Counted from the first letter of the stretch, positions 1 through 8,197 are shown. The stretch is 21,771 nt of DNA from a virus (IMGVR_UViG_3300033153_001946:1-21771), one strand, 5' to 3'. Made by a program: numbers and translations. Notes: generated by a model from the letters alone, not told the origin.

Positions 1-108
1 GCTTATTATGGTAAGGTTGAAGGGTTGCTGACACACACAAATGTCAGGAAAGATAAATATGATTGTTTCCCGGACCCTGGTCTGGTGGATGTAATCATGA
101 GTTTATAA
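1..108 (+). CDS. C-terminal end of an upstream protein (partial)
   Basis: Frame 1 is open from the first base and closes with TAA at 106-108, giving 35 residues that end in GLVDVIMSL. The composition (Tyr, Asp, Gly, Pro, one Cys) looks like real protein and the strand agrees with everything downstream. The gene begins outside the window, so its product cannot be identified. It is followed directly, without spacing, by the first inverted repeat of the leader. Confidence 0.55.
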   Translation, partial: AYYGKVEGLLTHTNVRKDKYDCFPDPGLVDVIMSL

Positions 109-174
109 GGTAGGTTAGGCAATTATTTTTAAACAAAGTGTTTGGGACTTGATAATTCTGAAAGCCTGCCTACC
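109..174 (+). promoter_or_regulatory. Structured leader element 1 (three nested inverted repeats)
   Basis: GGTAGG (109-114) pairs with CCTACC (169-174), and AGGC (117-120) with GCCT (164-167). AATTAT (121-126) pairs with ATAATT (152-157), and AAACA (131-135) with TGTTT (139-143) around a three-base loop. All the pairs nest, giving one long imperfect stem directly after the upstream stop codon. Only TTT follows it, so it is a poor intrinsic terminator. It may be an RNA processing site, a regulatory leader or a small structured RNA; the function is unknown. Confidence 0.5.
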
Positions 175-185
175 TTTAAGATATA

Positions 186-281
186 GAGAAGGGGAGAAAC
201 TATTTTTACTTAATTTTATTATTTAATAATGGGTTGATATATTTATTTTATGGCTAAATTAAATTACCCCCTTCTCTTTTT
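186..281 (+). terminator. Structured leader element 2, possible terminator ahead of the operon
   Basis: GAGAAGGGG (186-194) is a perfect nine-base inverted repeat of CCCCTTCTC (268-276), followed by five T residues (277-281). Inside it, TTAATTT (210-216) pairs with AAATTAA (256-262) and ATTATT (218-223) with AATAAT (225-230). A pyrimidine right arm plus a T run fits a terminator for the upstream gene, but the enclosed loop is unusually long (about 70 bases). It ends 12 bases before the first start codon of the operon, so it could also act as a 5' leader structure for that operon. Confidence 0.4.
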
Positions 282-293
282 AAAATTTAAAAC

Positions 294-653
294 ATGACAA
301 AAGTAAGTAAGGTAGACAAGAAGGTTAGGTCAACAAGAGACAAAGTTATAAAGTATCAGATCTTAACATATTGTTTTTTTAAAAACATCAAGATTAGCAC
401 TACTGAACTTGAGCTGTTAACAGAGCTATCCAAAAATAATGGCATAGAGATAAACGAGCTGTGTCAGCAATTATCTGTTAAAAGTGTGTATAGAACTAAG
501 CAGTCGGCCAGGAATGCTATAACAAAAGCAGAGAAAAAGACGTTAATAATAAAGAATGGTGATGCCAGAAAGAAGAGGGTTTATATATCTGAAGATTTAA
601 ACATTCAGATAGATGGTATTATATTTTTAGATATAAAAGTATTGGGAGAATGA
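294..653 (+). CDS. Small winged-helix-like DNA-binding protein
   Basis: The product has 119 residues and is basic. Residues about 34-100 alternate helix-like segments, with a probable recognition helix around VYRTKQSARNAITKAEKK, followed by a basic hairpin-like stretch (GDARKKRVYI). This is the pattern of a winged helix-turn-helix. I associate this type of gene with positions next to the HU/IHF-like gene in Bacteroidota phages, but that is from memory. It is the first gene of the operon, starting after the structured leader with an A-rich upstream sequence, and overlaps the next gene by four bases (ATGA). It could regulate the late operon or bind DNA during packaging. The fold is a moderate call and the role is not shown. 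Confidence 0.6.
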   Translation: MTKVSKVDKKVRSTRDKVIKYQILTYCFFKNIKISTTELELLTELSKNNGIEINELCQQLSVKSVYRTKQSARNAITKAEKKTLIIKNGDARKKRVYISEDLNIQIDGIIFLDIKVLGE

Positions 654-1009
654 ATCCACAGAAGTCCAGCAAGTATAAAGAGGGTATAGCAAAGGAATTA
701 GGTGTTCATGAAGATGTGGTAGATGCCTTTATAGGATTTTACTATGACAAGGTCAGGCAGTCATTATCAGATTTAGTTTACCCTAAGGTGTATTTACATA
801 ACTTAGGGACTTTTGATTTAAGGAGGAGGAAGTTGGAGCAAAACATAACCAGGCAAAAAGATATACTGGGAAATTTAAAGAAGAGAACATATTATGGTTA
901 TGAGCAAAGCGTGGTAATTCAGGAGAGGATAGAACTTTTTGAGAGAGCTTTAGGGGATATGAATAAAATATTAGAAGAAAAGAAAAAGTTTAAAAATGGA
1001 TCTAAATAA
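650..1009 (+). CDS. HU/IHF-like protein with a coiled-coil C-terminus
   Basis: The product has 119 residues. Residues 6-60 follow the HU/IHF pattern: two N-terminal helices, a basic/hydrophobic strand (PKVYLHNLGTFDLRRRK), and the diagnostic glycine-threonine-phenylalanine (53-55) that matches the GFGTFEVR signature. After about residue 65 the likeness stops. The DNA-intercalating arm with its RNP tip cannot be seen and is replaced by a charged, helical, probably coiled-coil tail. HU/IHF-type genes are known in the structural block of crAss-like phages. It could bend or bind packaged DNA, or act as a virion component. It overlaps the neighbours by 4 bases (upstream) and 14 bases (downstream), so translation is probably coupled. 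Confidence 0.7.
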   Translation: MNPQKSSKYKEGIAKELGVHEDVVDAFIGFYYDKVRQSLSDLVYPKVYLHNLGTFDLRRRKLEQNITRQKDILGNLKKRTYYGYEQSVVIQERIELFERALGDMNKILEEKKKFKNGSK

Positions 1010-1322
1010 ATATTTAGGAGCTTTCAAGAGCAGGAGGCAGATTCTTGAGGGTATTAAGAATAGGATATTTAAGAAGGAGCATGTGGAGGCAGAGGCTGCA
1101 AAGAGATGGGCAAAGTGTAAGCAATGTCCAAGTTTGGATGTCAAAGGTTCTAAATGCATGGCTTCCGGAACACAACCCTGCTGTGGTGAATGTGGTTGCG
1201 CTCTATCTCTAAAAACAAGATCCTTGTCTTCTGACTGTCCTTTAGGAAAGTGGGGAGCTTTAATGGATGAAGATTTAGAGGATAAGCTTATGATAGAGTT
1301 AACAACTGAAAATAAAGATTAA
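996..1322 (+). CDS. Cys-rich zinc-ribbon-like protein
   Basis: The product has 108 residues with an N-terminal basic helical part (1-40) and a Cys-rich centre: Cys 41, 44, 54, 62, 63, 66, 68 and 81. The pairs CKQC, CCGEC and CGC followed by LKTRSLSSDCPLGKW form a probable two-site zinc fold. A short zinc protein ending in a KTR...CP.GKW motif recurs in phages of several hosts, in families of unknown function. It starts 14 bases inside the HU-like gene and its stop overlaps the next start by one base (TAATG). It may be an adaptor or DNA-binding accessory of the packaging module. The zinc fold is likely, the function unknown. Confidence 0.7.
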   Translation: MDLNKYLGAFKSRRQILEGIKNRIFKKEHVEAEAAKRWAKCKQCPSLDVKGSKCMASGTQPCCGECGCALSLKTRSLSSDCPLGKWGALMDEDLEDKLMIELTTENKD

Positions 1323-2128
1323 TGGGATTAATATTTATAGAAAAGGGTCACAAGTATGAAAGCCAGGATGGTATCATCTGGACATCTGTTACATCTTTTA
1401 TATCTAAGCTTAAATCTTCTTTTGACAAAAAAGGGGTGGCAAAAAAATGCTCAAAAAAAAAAGGTTCTAAATGGTATGGTTTAGATCCTCAGGTGGTAAT
1501 GAACATTTGGGAGGGAGAAACACAAAGAGCTATAGACCTGGGAAACTGGTATCACAATCAAAGAGAAACAGATATTTTAGATTTTAAAACTATTGAAAGA
1601 GAAGGTGTTAACCTACCAATTATTAAACCTATAATTGAAGATGGTATAAAACAAGCTCCTAAACAAAAGCTGATAGATGGTGTATATCCTGAACATTTTG
1701 TTTATTTGAAGTCTGCTGGATTGTGTGGGCAAGCAGACCTTGTAGAAATTGTTAATGGAAAGATAAACATTACAGACTACAAGACCAATAAAGAGATTAA
1801 AGAAAAGAGTTTTGTAAACTGGGAAGGAATATCTTCTAAGATGTATATCCCGGTAAATCATTTAGATGATTGTAATCTAAACCATTATAATTTACAAATG
1901 AGTATATATGCTTATATAATTAAAAAGCATAATCCTAAATTGAAAGTTGGAGCATTAAAAATACAACATGTAAAATTTGAATCAGAAAGTCAGGATGAGT
2001 ATGGATACCCGGTAACAAAGTATGTAAATGGAGATCCTGTGATTAAAGAAATAAAAATGTATAATCTTCCATATTTAAAAGAAGAGGTTACCAACTTAAT
2101 AATGTGGATTAAAGACCAAAGACCATGA
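1322..2128 (+). CDS. PD-(D/E)XK nuclease, RecB/Cas4-like
   Basis: The product has 268 residues and carries the RecB-type exonuclease signature in the right order: G74-x3-H78 in LGNWYHNQ, E124, D139 in GLCGQADLVEI, D152-Y-K154 in ITDYKT (the catalytic D...DxK core), and Q192-x3-Y196 in LQMSIYAYI. All expected metal-binding and catalytic positions are present, so it is probably active on DNA. It sits four genes upstream of the terminase in one overlapping operon, which suggests processing of replication or packaging intermediates. A long A run at 1453-1462 encodes KKK and stays in frame. The next gene overlaps by ATGA. The fold call is strong; the exact substrate is not known. Confidence 0.85.
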   Translation: MGLIFIEKGHKYESQDGIIWTSVTSFISKLKSSFDKKGVAKKCSKKKGSKWYGLDPQVVMNIWEGETQRAIDLGNWYHNQRETDILDFKTIEREGVNLPIIKPIIEDGIKQAPKQKLIDGVYPEHFVYLKSAGLCGQADLVEIVNGKINITDYKTNKEIKEKSFVNWEGISSKMYIPVNHLDDCNLNHYNLQMSIYAYIIKKHNPKLKVGALKIQHVKFESESQDEYGYPVTKYVNGDPVIKEIKMYNLPYLKEEVTNLIMWIKDQRP

Positions 2129-2643
2129 TAATTAAATTATTTGATATACAGAACGAGAAAGTTGTACCTACAGAACATTGTTATACATTGAAGTTTCTTA
2201 AAGATATCATGGAGGCATTCCCTGATACATATTTAAATATATATCAGTATCTGTTTTATATGACCTGTCCAAACCCGGATATGAATCCATTTTTTAATTT
2301 AAGGGAGCATGAAAAAGAAGATTTGATTCTTGAAGAGATAAACATGGAAGAATCTACAGAAGATGAGCTTATCCAGGAAGCATTATATAAATGTGAAAAG
2401 CTTTATCAAACTCCTACCTATAGAGCATATAAAGGAATAAAAGGAATGATGGATAAGCTGGCAAAATACATGGAGACAACACCTATAGAGCATGGAAGAG
2501 ATGGGAATATAAACGCTCTTATAAATGCAGCGTCTAAATTTGAAAATATCAGAAACTCTTACAAAGGTGCATTTAATGATATGAAAAAAGAGCAGCAAAG
2601 TGTTGTAAGGGGTGGGCAGGGATTAGCATATGATCAATTATAA
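2125..2643 (+). CDS. Pre-terminase protein, possible small terminase subunit
   Basis: The product has 172 residues, is acidic in the middle and helical throughout. The N-terminal part contains an YQYLFYMTCPNPDMNPFFN stretch. The second half (about 85-160) is a helical segment containing CEKLYQTPTYRAYKGIKGMM, then a GRDGNINALINAASKFENIR segment. I recognise no catalytic motif. Position (two genes before TerL), size and helical character fit a small terminase subunit, but no helix-turn-helix is obvious and the proposal rests on context alone. The start overlaps the nuclease gene by four bases; the stop is 11 bases before the GroES-like gene. Confidence 0.6.
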   Translation: MIIKLFDIQNEKVVPTEHCYTLKFLKDIMEAFPDTYLNIYQYLFYMTCPNPDMNPFFNLREHEKEDLILEEINMEESTEDELIQEALYKCEKLYQTPTYRAYKGIKGMMDKLAKYMETTPIEHGRDGNINALINAASKFENIRNSYKGAFNDMKKEQQSVVRGGQGLAYDQL

Positions 2644-2654
2644 AAACAAATACT

Positions 2655-2927
2655 ATGAAAATTAGACCATTAGGCAGTAAGGTACTACTGAAAGAAAAAG
2701 AAGCACCAAAGTTTTTTAAAGGAACAGGAATCTTAATACCTCAGACAGCACAAGACAAAGAGTACATGGGGTATGTTGTTAAAAAAGGTAAGAATGTAGC
2801 AAATGTAGAAGAAGGTGACCTTGTTAAATATGCAAAGCATATACAGATTATAGAAATGGAGCATGAAGGAGAAGACCACTTTCTTATTGATGAAAAAGAT
2901 ATACACGCAATAATTGAAGATGATTAG
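2655..2927 (+). CDS. GroES-like co-chaperonin
   Basis: The product has 90 residues and aligns along its whole length with GroES/Cpn10: the start MKIRPLGSKVLLK matches the N-terminal strand, KGTGILIPQTAQ matches the mobile loop, and LIDEKDIHAIIE matches the C-terminal strand. The loop keeps Gly followed by a hydrophobic tripeptide (G25-ILI), the part that contacts GroEL. It is a little shorter than bacterial GroES (about 97 residues), mainly in the roof-hairpin region. Phage co-chaperonins such as T4 gp31 form a lid on host GroEL so that the capsid protein can fold. Its place between packaging genes and TerL suggests a similar job here. It overlaps the TerL start by eight bases. Confidence 0.85.
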   Translation: MKIRPLGSKVLLKEKEAPKFFKGTGILIPQTAQDKEYMGYVVKKGKNVANVEEGDLVKYAKHIQIIEMEHEGEDHFLIDEKDIHAIIEDD

Positions 2928-5091
2928 TATACCAACACACAAGGATGGCAATTGGCAAACTACTGAATTTAGTGACGAATCAGAGTTTGCCATTTTTATT
3001 TTAGGTTTGTTTAAAGAGCCTGGTAACTACGAATTTGATGATACCTCATTTTTGTTTAATGAACAAGCCAGGGCTTTTAATAAACAGAAATTTTATTGCA
3101 AGAGCCCATTCAGATCCAAAGACTTTATAAAGTATTGGGAAGAAGAAAAGAATAAGTGCAGGAAAGGGGTGCTTTATATAAATAAAGATAAATCCTGGTT
3201 TATCACCAGGGATTATTATATGTGGCTAAACTTCCTTCCTATTTATGACAAGGAAGAAAAAAAGTATGGTTTTGCTAAAGTCAGAGATGCCCAATACCAT
3301 ATGGCTTTATATGAATTGCTTGCAGAGTTAAATAATGAACACGCAGCCATTTTAAAGAAAAGGCAGATAGCTTCTTCCTATTTTCATATGGCAAAGCTTT
3401 TAAATCAATATTGGTTTGAAGAAGGTTCTGTTTGTAAGATAGGTGCTTCTCTAAAAGATTATATTAATGATAAAGGTTCCTGGAAGTTCTTAGAAGAATA
3501 TAGAGATTTCCTAAATGAACACACTGCATGGTATAGACCAAGTAATCCAGAAAAGGTTTTGTTATGGCAGCAACAGATTGAAGTAAGGATAGGTAATAGA
3601 AAAACAAATAAAGGATTAAAATCAAAAATACAAGGTGCGTCTTTTGAAAAAAACCCCACTACAGGAGTAGGTGGACCTACAACATACTTTTTTCATGAGG
3701 AAGCAGGCATTGCTCCTAAGATGGATAAGACATATGAGTACCTGCGTCCTGCAATGTCATCCGGTATGATGACAACAGGTATGTTTATAGCGGCAGGCTC
3801 TGTAGGTGACCTAGATCAATGTCAGCCCCTAAAGGAAATGATTCTACATCCTAAAGCAAATGGTATAAGAGGTGTTGAGACAGATTTAATAGATGAAGAT
3901 GGCAGAATAGGTATAGCTGGATTATTTATTCCTGAGCAGTGGTCCATGCCTCCATTTATAGATGATTATGGAAACTCTTTAATTCAAAAAGCATTAGACG
4001 CTATATATAAAGAAAGAGCACAATGGAAAATAGACTTAAAGCCAGAACAGTATCAATTAAGAATTTCTCAAAAGCCAACAAACATTGCTGAAGCTTTTGC
4101 GTATAGAAAAGAAAGCATCTTTCCTCAGGGAATAATATCCAGGCAATTAAAAAAGGAATATAGTTATGAACATATTGAGCTGGATAGAACCCAAGATGGC
4201 ATTCAGGCAAAAAGATCTAAAAAGATTCCTATAAGCACTTTCCCTATAAACAGAAAGCTCCAGGATAAGTCTGGATGTCTTGTAGTTTGGGAAAGACCAA
4301 TAAAAAATCCGGGGTTTGGAATGTATTATGCGGGTATTGACCCTGTTTCTGAAGGAAAAACTACAACTTCTGATTCTTTATGTAGTATCTTTGTATATAA
4401 GAACCCTGTAGAAGTTATTAGAGAAACCATAGAAGGAGTGGATCATATTATAGAACAAGATAAAATTGTTGCAGCCTGGTGTGGGAGATATGATGATATT
4501 AATAAAACACATAAACAACTTGAGTTAATAATAGAATGGTATAACGCATGGACTGTTGTAGAGAATAATATATCTTTATTTATACAGTATATGATTGCCA
4601 AGAGGAAACAAAGATACCTTGTTCCTAAGAATCAGATATTATTTTTAAAAGATTTAGGTTCAAATAAAAGTGTATTCTCAGATTATGGATGGAAAAATAC
4701 TGGGGTTCTATTTAAAAACCACTTGATATCTTATGCTATAGAGTTTTTAAGAGAAGAGATAGATGAAGAGTTTGATGAAGAAGGTAATACTATTGGCTCT
4801 ACTTTAGGAATAGAAAGAATTCCTGATCCCATGTTATTAAAAGAAATGATAGCATATCAACCAGGGGTAAACGTAGATAGACTTGTGGCTTTTGCATCAC
4901 TAATAGCATTTGCTAAAGTACAGCAATCAAACAGGGGTTTTTCAAAAAGAAAAGAAAGTGAATTAGACAATAAGTTTGACAATTCAAAAAATTTATATAA
5001 ATTAAAATACAGCCCATTTAGAAATATAGGGAAAAATAAAGTTGTAAATGGGAAGAAGTTTAAAAAGTCAGCTTTTAAAAATCTTAAATAA
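2920..5091 (+). CDS. terL: Terminase large subunit (TerL)
   Basis: This is the DNA-packaging motor: an ATPase plus a headful or cutting nuclease. I prefer the ATG at 2920 (723 residues) over an in-frame TTG at 2914. Numbered from that ATG: an adenine-binding-like SWFITRDYYMWLNFLPI region precedes a degenerate Walker A (KKRQIASS, 146-153). Walker B is TTYFFHEEA with Glu 260/261, and the coupling motif is FIAAGS (291-294). The RNase H-type nuclease has D474 (AGIDP), E548 (VVENN) and D653 (VDRLVAF). Length fits the large TerLs of crAss-like and related Bacteroidota phages. It overlaps the GroES-like gene by eight bases and the portal start by one (TAATG). Confidence 0.93.
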   Translation: MISIPTHKDGNWQTTEFSDESEFAIFILGLFKEPGNYEFDDTSFLFNEQARAFNKQKFYCKSPFRSKDFIKYWEEEKNKCRKGVLYINKDKSWFITRDYYMWLNFLPIYDKEEKKYGFAKVRDAQYHMALYELLAELNNEHAAILKKRQIASSYFHMAKLLNQYWFEEGSVCKIGASLKDYINDKGSWKFLEEYRDFLNEHTAWYRPSNPEKVLLWQQQIEVRIGNRKTNKGLKSKIQGASFEKNPTTGVGGPTTYFFHEEAGIAPKMDKTYEYLRPAMSSGMMTTGMFIAAGSVGDLDQCQPLKEMILHPKANGIRGVETDLIDEDGRIGIAGLFIPEQWSMPPFIDDYGNSLIQKALDAIYKERAQWKIDLKPEQYQLRISQKPTNIAEAFAYRKESIFPQGIISRQLKKEYSYEHIELDRTQDGIQAKRSKKIPISTFPINRKLQDKSGCLVVWERPIKNPGFGMYYAGIDPVSEGKTTTSDSLCSIFVYKNPVEVIRETIEGVDHIIEQDKIVAAWCGRYDDINKTHKQLELIIEWYNAWTVVENNISLFIQYMIAKRKQRYLVPKNQILFLKDLGSNKSVFSDYGWKNTGVLFKNHLISYAIEFLREEIDEEFDEEGNTIGSTLGIERIPDPMLLKEMIAYQPGVNVDRLVAFASLIAFAKVQQSNRGFSKRKESELDNKFDNSKNLYKLKYSPFRNIGKNKVVNGKKFKKSAFKNLK

Positions 5092-7847
5092 TGAGAGTAT
5101 TTAACGCATTACAGATAAAGAAAGGAGCAAAGGCAGAAGGGTATCCTACCTCTTCAAGCCTTACGCAGCCATTGCAGTTTTTGCCAAAGAAAAAGAAAGA
5201 TGATGATTGGTATGCATGGAATATGGATTGGCTTGAACTCCAGGGATTAGAATTTATAAGGTTAAATTCCAGAAGATTGCTAAAAAACTACAAACTTGCA
5301 AAAGGCATTATAGATAAAACAGACTATATTATAGAGGAAGACAATGACATGAGAGATCTTGTAGATATTCTCACAAAAGAAGATGAGTCTGCTTTGGAGC
5401 TAAAGTTTTATCCCATCATACCAAATGTTATTAATGTTCTGTCAGGTGAATTTTCTAAAAGGTTCTCTAAAGTGCAATTCAGAGCTGTTGATGACCTCTC
5501 ATATAATGAGATGCTTGAGCAGAAAAGAGCAATGGTTGAAGAAAACCTTCTTGCTGATGCTGAAAAAAAGCTTATCATGAAAATGATAGAGATGGGAATG
5601 GACCCAAGTAGTGAAGAAGCGCAGCAACAATTAAATCCTGAAGCCATAAAAAGCTTACCTGAAATTGAAGATTTCTTTTCTAAAGACTATAGATCATTAA
5701 CAGAAGAATGGGCTTCACATCAATTAAATGTTGATGATGAAAGATTTAAAATGCAAGAGATTGAAGAAAGAGCTTTCCGTGATATGCTAATTACAGACAG
5801 GGAGTTTTGGCACTTTAGAATGCTTGAAGATGATTATGACCTGGAGCTCTGGAATCCAGTATTAACATTTTACCAGAAATCTCCGGACACAAGATATATA
5901 TCAGACTCAAACTTTGTAGGGAAGCTAGATCTTATGACCTCATCAGATGTCATAGATAGATATGGATATTTAATGAATCAGGATCAGTTAGAATCACTAC
6001 AAAAAATATATCCTGCAAAATCTGCTCTGTATCAAGTTAATGGATACCAAAACGATGGTTCATATTATGATGCTAGTAAATCTCATGAATGGAATACAAA
6101 TATGCCAGGTCTTGCTTACAGAAGATTTGTTAGCAATTGGTCTAATGATCCAGCTAAAGGAGGAGATATTGTCTCTGCAATTTTAAATGAAAGTGATGAT
6201 CTAAAACTTTGGGGAGAAGGAGACTTAATGAGAGTAGCCACATGTTATTGGAAAACTCAAAGAAAAATAGGTCATCTAACAAGAGTGAAAGAAGATGGAG
6301 AAGTAATCCAGGAAATAATAGATGAAAGTTATAGAGTTACAGAAAAACCTATTTATGATACATCTATATTTAGAAATAAAACAAAAGAGAATTTACTTCA
6401 GGGAGAACATATAGATTGGATATGGATAAATGAAGTATGTGGAGGAGTAAAAATTGGGCCAAACCTACCAGCAAACTGGAGGTCTAATATGGGTAATAAT
6501 ATTAATCCTATTTACTTAGGTGTTAATAGAAAGAAGCCAGGTAGGGTGCCGTTTCAATTTAAAGGTTCTAAAACTCTATATGGCTGTAAGCTTCCTGTGG
6601 AAGGAAGAGTGTTTTCTGATAGAAACACAAAGTCAGTTGCTCTTGTAGATTTAATGAAGGCATATCAGGTTGGATATAATTTAGTCAATAATCAGATTGC
6701 AGATATACTTATTGATGAGCTAGGAACAGTAATTATGTTTGACCAAAATGCTTTACCAAGACATTCAATGGGTGAAGATTGGGGGAAAGGAAATTATGCA
6801 AAAGCATATGTGGCAATGAAAGATTTTCAAATGCTTCCTTTAGATACATCTATTACAAACACAGAAAATGCCACTAATTTTAATCATTATCAAGTTTTAA
6901 ACATGGAGCAATCTCAAAGATTGATGTCTAGAATACAGCTTGCTAATTATTTTAAACAGCAAGCATTTGAAGCAATAGGAGTAAACCCACAAAGATTAGG
7001 AGCTCCAATAGGTCAACAAACAGCCACTGGTGTTACTCAGGCTCTTAATCAATCTTATGCACAAACAGAAATATACTTCACTCAGCATTCAGATAATCTA
7101 ATGCCAAGGATACACCAAATGAGAACAGACCTGGCTCAGTTTTATCACAGTACAAACCCCAGTGTAAGATTATCCTACACTACAACAGAAGCAGAAAATG
7201 TTAATTTTATAATTAATGGCACAGATCTTCTTCTTAGGGATTTTAATGTTTTTGCTACAACAAGAACAAATCATAGGTCAATTTTAGATCAGCTTAAACA
7301 GTTGTCAATGACAAACAATACATCCGGAGCATCTATATATGATTTAGGAAATATTATAAAAGCAGATTCTATTGCTGAGGTTACAGATATATTAAAAGAC
7401 GCAGAAACTAAACAGCAAGCTCAGAGACAACAAGAAATGCAACAACAACAACAAATGCAACAAGAGCAAATACAAGCTAAGATGCAGGAGGAGCAAATGA
7501 AATTGCAGTTTGAAGCTCAGGAAAATGATAAAGAAAGACAAAAAGATATAACTGTTGCAGAAATTAGAGCCGCAGGTTATGGAGCAATGCAAGACATAAA
7601 TGAAAATAAACAATCTGACTATATGGATGCAATGAAAGATATCCGTGAAACTACAAAATATAGAGAGCAGATGGATATGAAAAGAGAGCAAAACATTAAT
7701 AAAAATTCTATAGATAAACAAAAGATTGAAATTGAAAGAGAAAGGCTTCAAACACAAAAGGATGTAGCAAATAAAAACCTAGAGATAGCCAGAGAGAATA
7801 AAAATAAATATGACGTAGAAGCAAAAAAGAAGAAAAAAGATAAATGA
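5091..7847 (+). CDS. Portal protein
   Basis: The product has 918 residues. It follows TerL immediately with a one-base overlap, the usual place of the portal, the dodecameric ring through which DNA enters and leaves the head. The size matches the oversized portals of crAss-like phages. The N-terminal two-thirds is a mixed fold containing FYPIIPNVINVLSGEFSKRF and, towards 640, a conserved-looking helical segment (IGQQTATGVTQALNQSYAQ) typical of the portal crown/stem region. From about residue 770 the protein becomes a glutamine-rich coiled coil (runs of Q, then E/K/R/Q heptads) ending in KKKKKDK. Such a barrel or tail would project into the capsid and touch DNA. I assign it from context and length rather than a catalytic motif. 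Confidence 0.85.
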   Translation: MRVFNALQIKKGAKAEGYPTSSSLTQPLQFLPKKKKDDDWYAWNMDWLELQGLEFIRLNSRRLLKNYKLAKGIIDKTDYIIEEDNDMRDLVDILTKEDESALELKFYPIIPNVINVLSGEFSKRFSKVQFRAVDDLSYNEMLEQKRAMVEENLLADAEKKLIMKMIEMGMDPSSEEAQQQLNPEAIKSLPEIEDFFSKDYRSLTEEWASHQLNVDDERFKMQEIEERAFRDMLITDREFWHFRMLEDDYDLELWNPVLTFYQKSPDTRYISDSNFVGKLDLMTSSDVIDRYGYLMNQDQLESLQKIYPAKSALYQVNGYQNDGSYYDASKSHEWNTNMPGLAYRRFVSNWSNDPAKGGDIVSAILNESDDLKLWGEGDLMRVATCYWKTQRKIGHLTRVKEDGEVIQEIIDESYRVTEKPIYDTSIFRNKTKENLLQGEHIDWIWINEVCGGVKIGPNLPANWRSNMGNNINPIYLGVNRKKPGRVPFQFKGSKTLYGCKLPVEGRVFSDRNTKSVALVDLMKAYQVGYNLVNNQIADILIDELGTVIMFDQNALPRHSMGEDWGKGNYAKAYVAMKDFQMLPLDTSITNTENATNFNHYQVLNMEQSQRLMSRIQLANYFKQQAFEAIGVNPQRLGAPIGQQTATGVTQALNQSYAQTEIYFTQHSDNLMPRIHQMRTDLAQFYHSTNPSVRLSYTTTEAENVNFIINGTDLLLRDFNVFATTRTNHRSILDQLKQLSMTNNTSGASIYDLGNIIKADSIAEVTDILKDAETKQQAQRQQEMQQQQQMQQEQIQAKMQEEQMKLQFEAQENDKERQKDITVAEIRAAGYGAMQDINENKQSDYMDAMKDIRETTKYREQMDMKREQNINKNSIDKQKIEIERERLQTQKDVANKNLEIARENKNKYDVEAKKKKKDK

Positions 7848-8197
7848 AGTTAACGGCTACACATATTATATTCATTGTGCAATCAGCTTTTATACTGATA
7901 TTATTCTTAGTAATAGTATTTAGAAAACCGCCATCACCAACGGTAGTGGACTATAATAAGATTAAAGACCAAATAGAAGAATCTATAAATACACTTAAGT
8001 CTGAATTTGATTCCCTGAGTGGAGAAAATACACTCCTTTATAGAAAAATGGATTCTTTGAAATACCAAATGCCGGATAATAAGAAAAGCTTAGATAAGAT
8101 TAACAGAGAAATAAAAAGATTAAATGAAACATATATTATTAGTAATTATAGGGATAGCTCTGATGCTGCCCTTATCCGCAGACTGTCAGGAGGATAA
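7844..8197 (+). CDS. Membrane-anchored coiled-coil protein, i-spanin-like
   Basis: The product has 117 residues. It has a short N-terminus, then one transmembrane segment (about residues 8-26, IIFIVQSAFILILFLVIVF), then a charged coiled coil (about 40-100). This is the build of an inner-membrane spanin (Rz-like): anchor inside, coil in the periplasm. The next gene starts 74 bases inside its end in another frame, as in Rz/Rz1 pairs. The location between portal and capsid is not where lysis genes are normally found, so a structural or envelope-penetration role is also possible. No sequence signature proves either role. Confidence 0.55.
   Translation: MKLTATHIIFIVQSAFILILFLVIVFRKPPSPTVVDYNKIKDQIEESINTLKSEFDSLSGENTLLYRKMDSLKYQMPDNKKSLDKINREIKRLNETYIISNYRDSSDAALIRRLSGG

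Noticed and set aside
141-160. Bacteroidota promoter formed by TTTG (141-144) and TAATTCTG (153-160)
   Set aside because: The spacing (8 bases) is far shorter than the roughly 19-21 expected and the second box has a mismatch; both bases also lie in the stem structure.
109-174. Possible tRNA in the leader
   Set aside because: The end-to-end pairing and length (66 bases) suggested one, but there is no cloverleaf: no TTC-type T loop, no seven-base anticodon loop in the right place and the inner stems are nested rather than three-armed.
1441-1463. A7 and A10 runs in the nuclease gene as a frameshift site
   Set aside because: The single frame continues through both runs into the conserved PD-(D/E)XK motifs, and no extended alternative frame follows.
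7430-7480. CAA-rich repeat at the portal 3' end as a DNA repeat element
   Set aside because: It simply encodes the glutamine-rich coiled coil and is not a separate repeat.
8124-8192. Lipoprotein signal (o-spanin lipobox) in the second membrane gene
   Set aside because: Cys 21 is preceded by Asp, not by a small residue, so the lipobox rule is not met; only a signal peptide is called.
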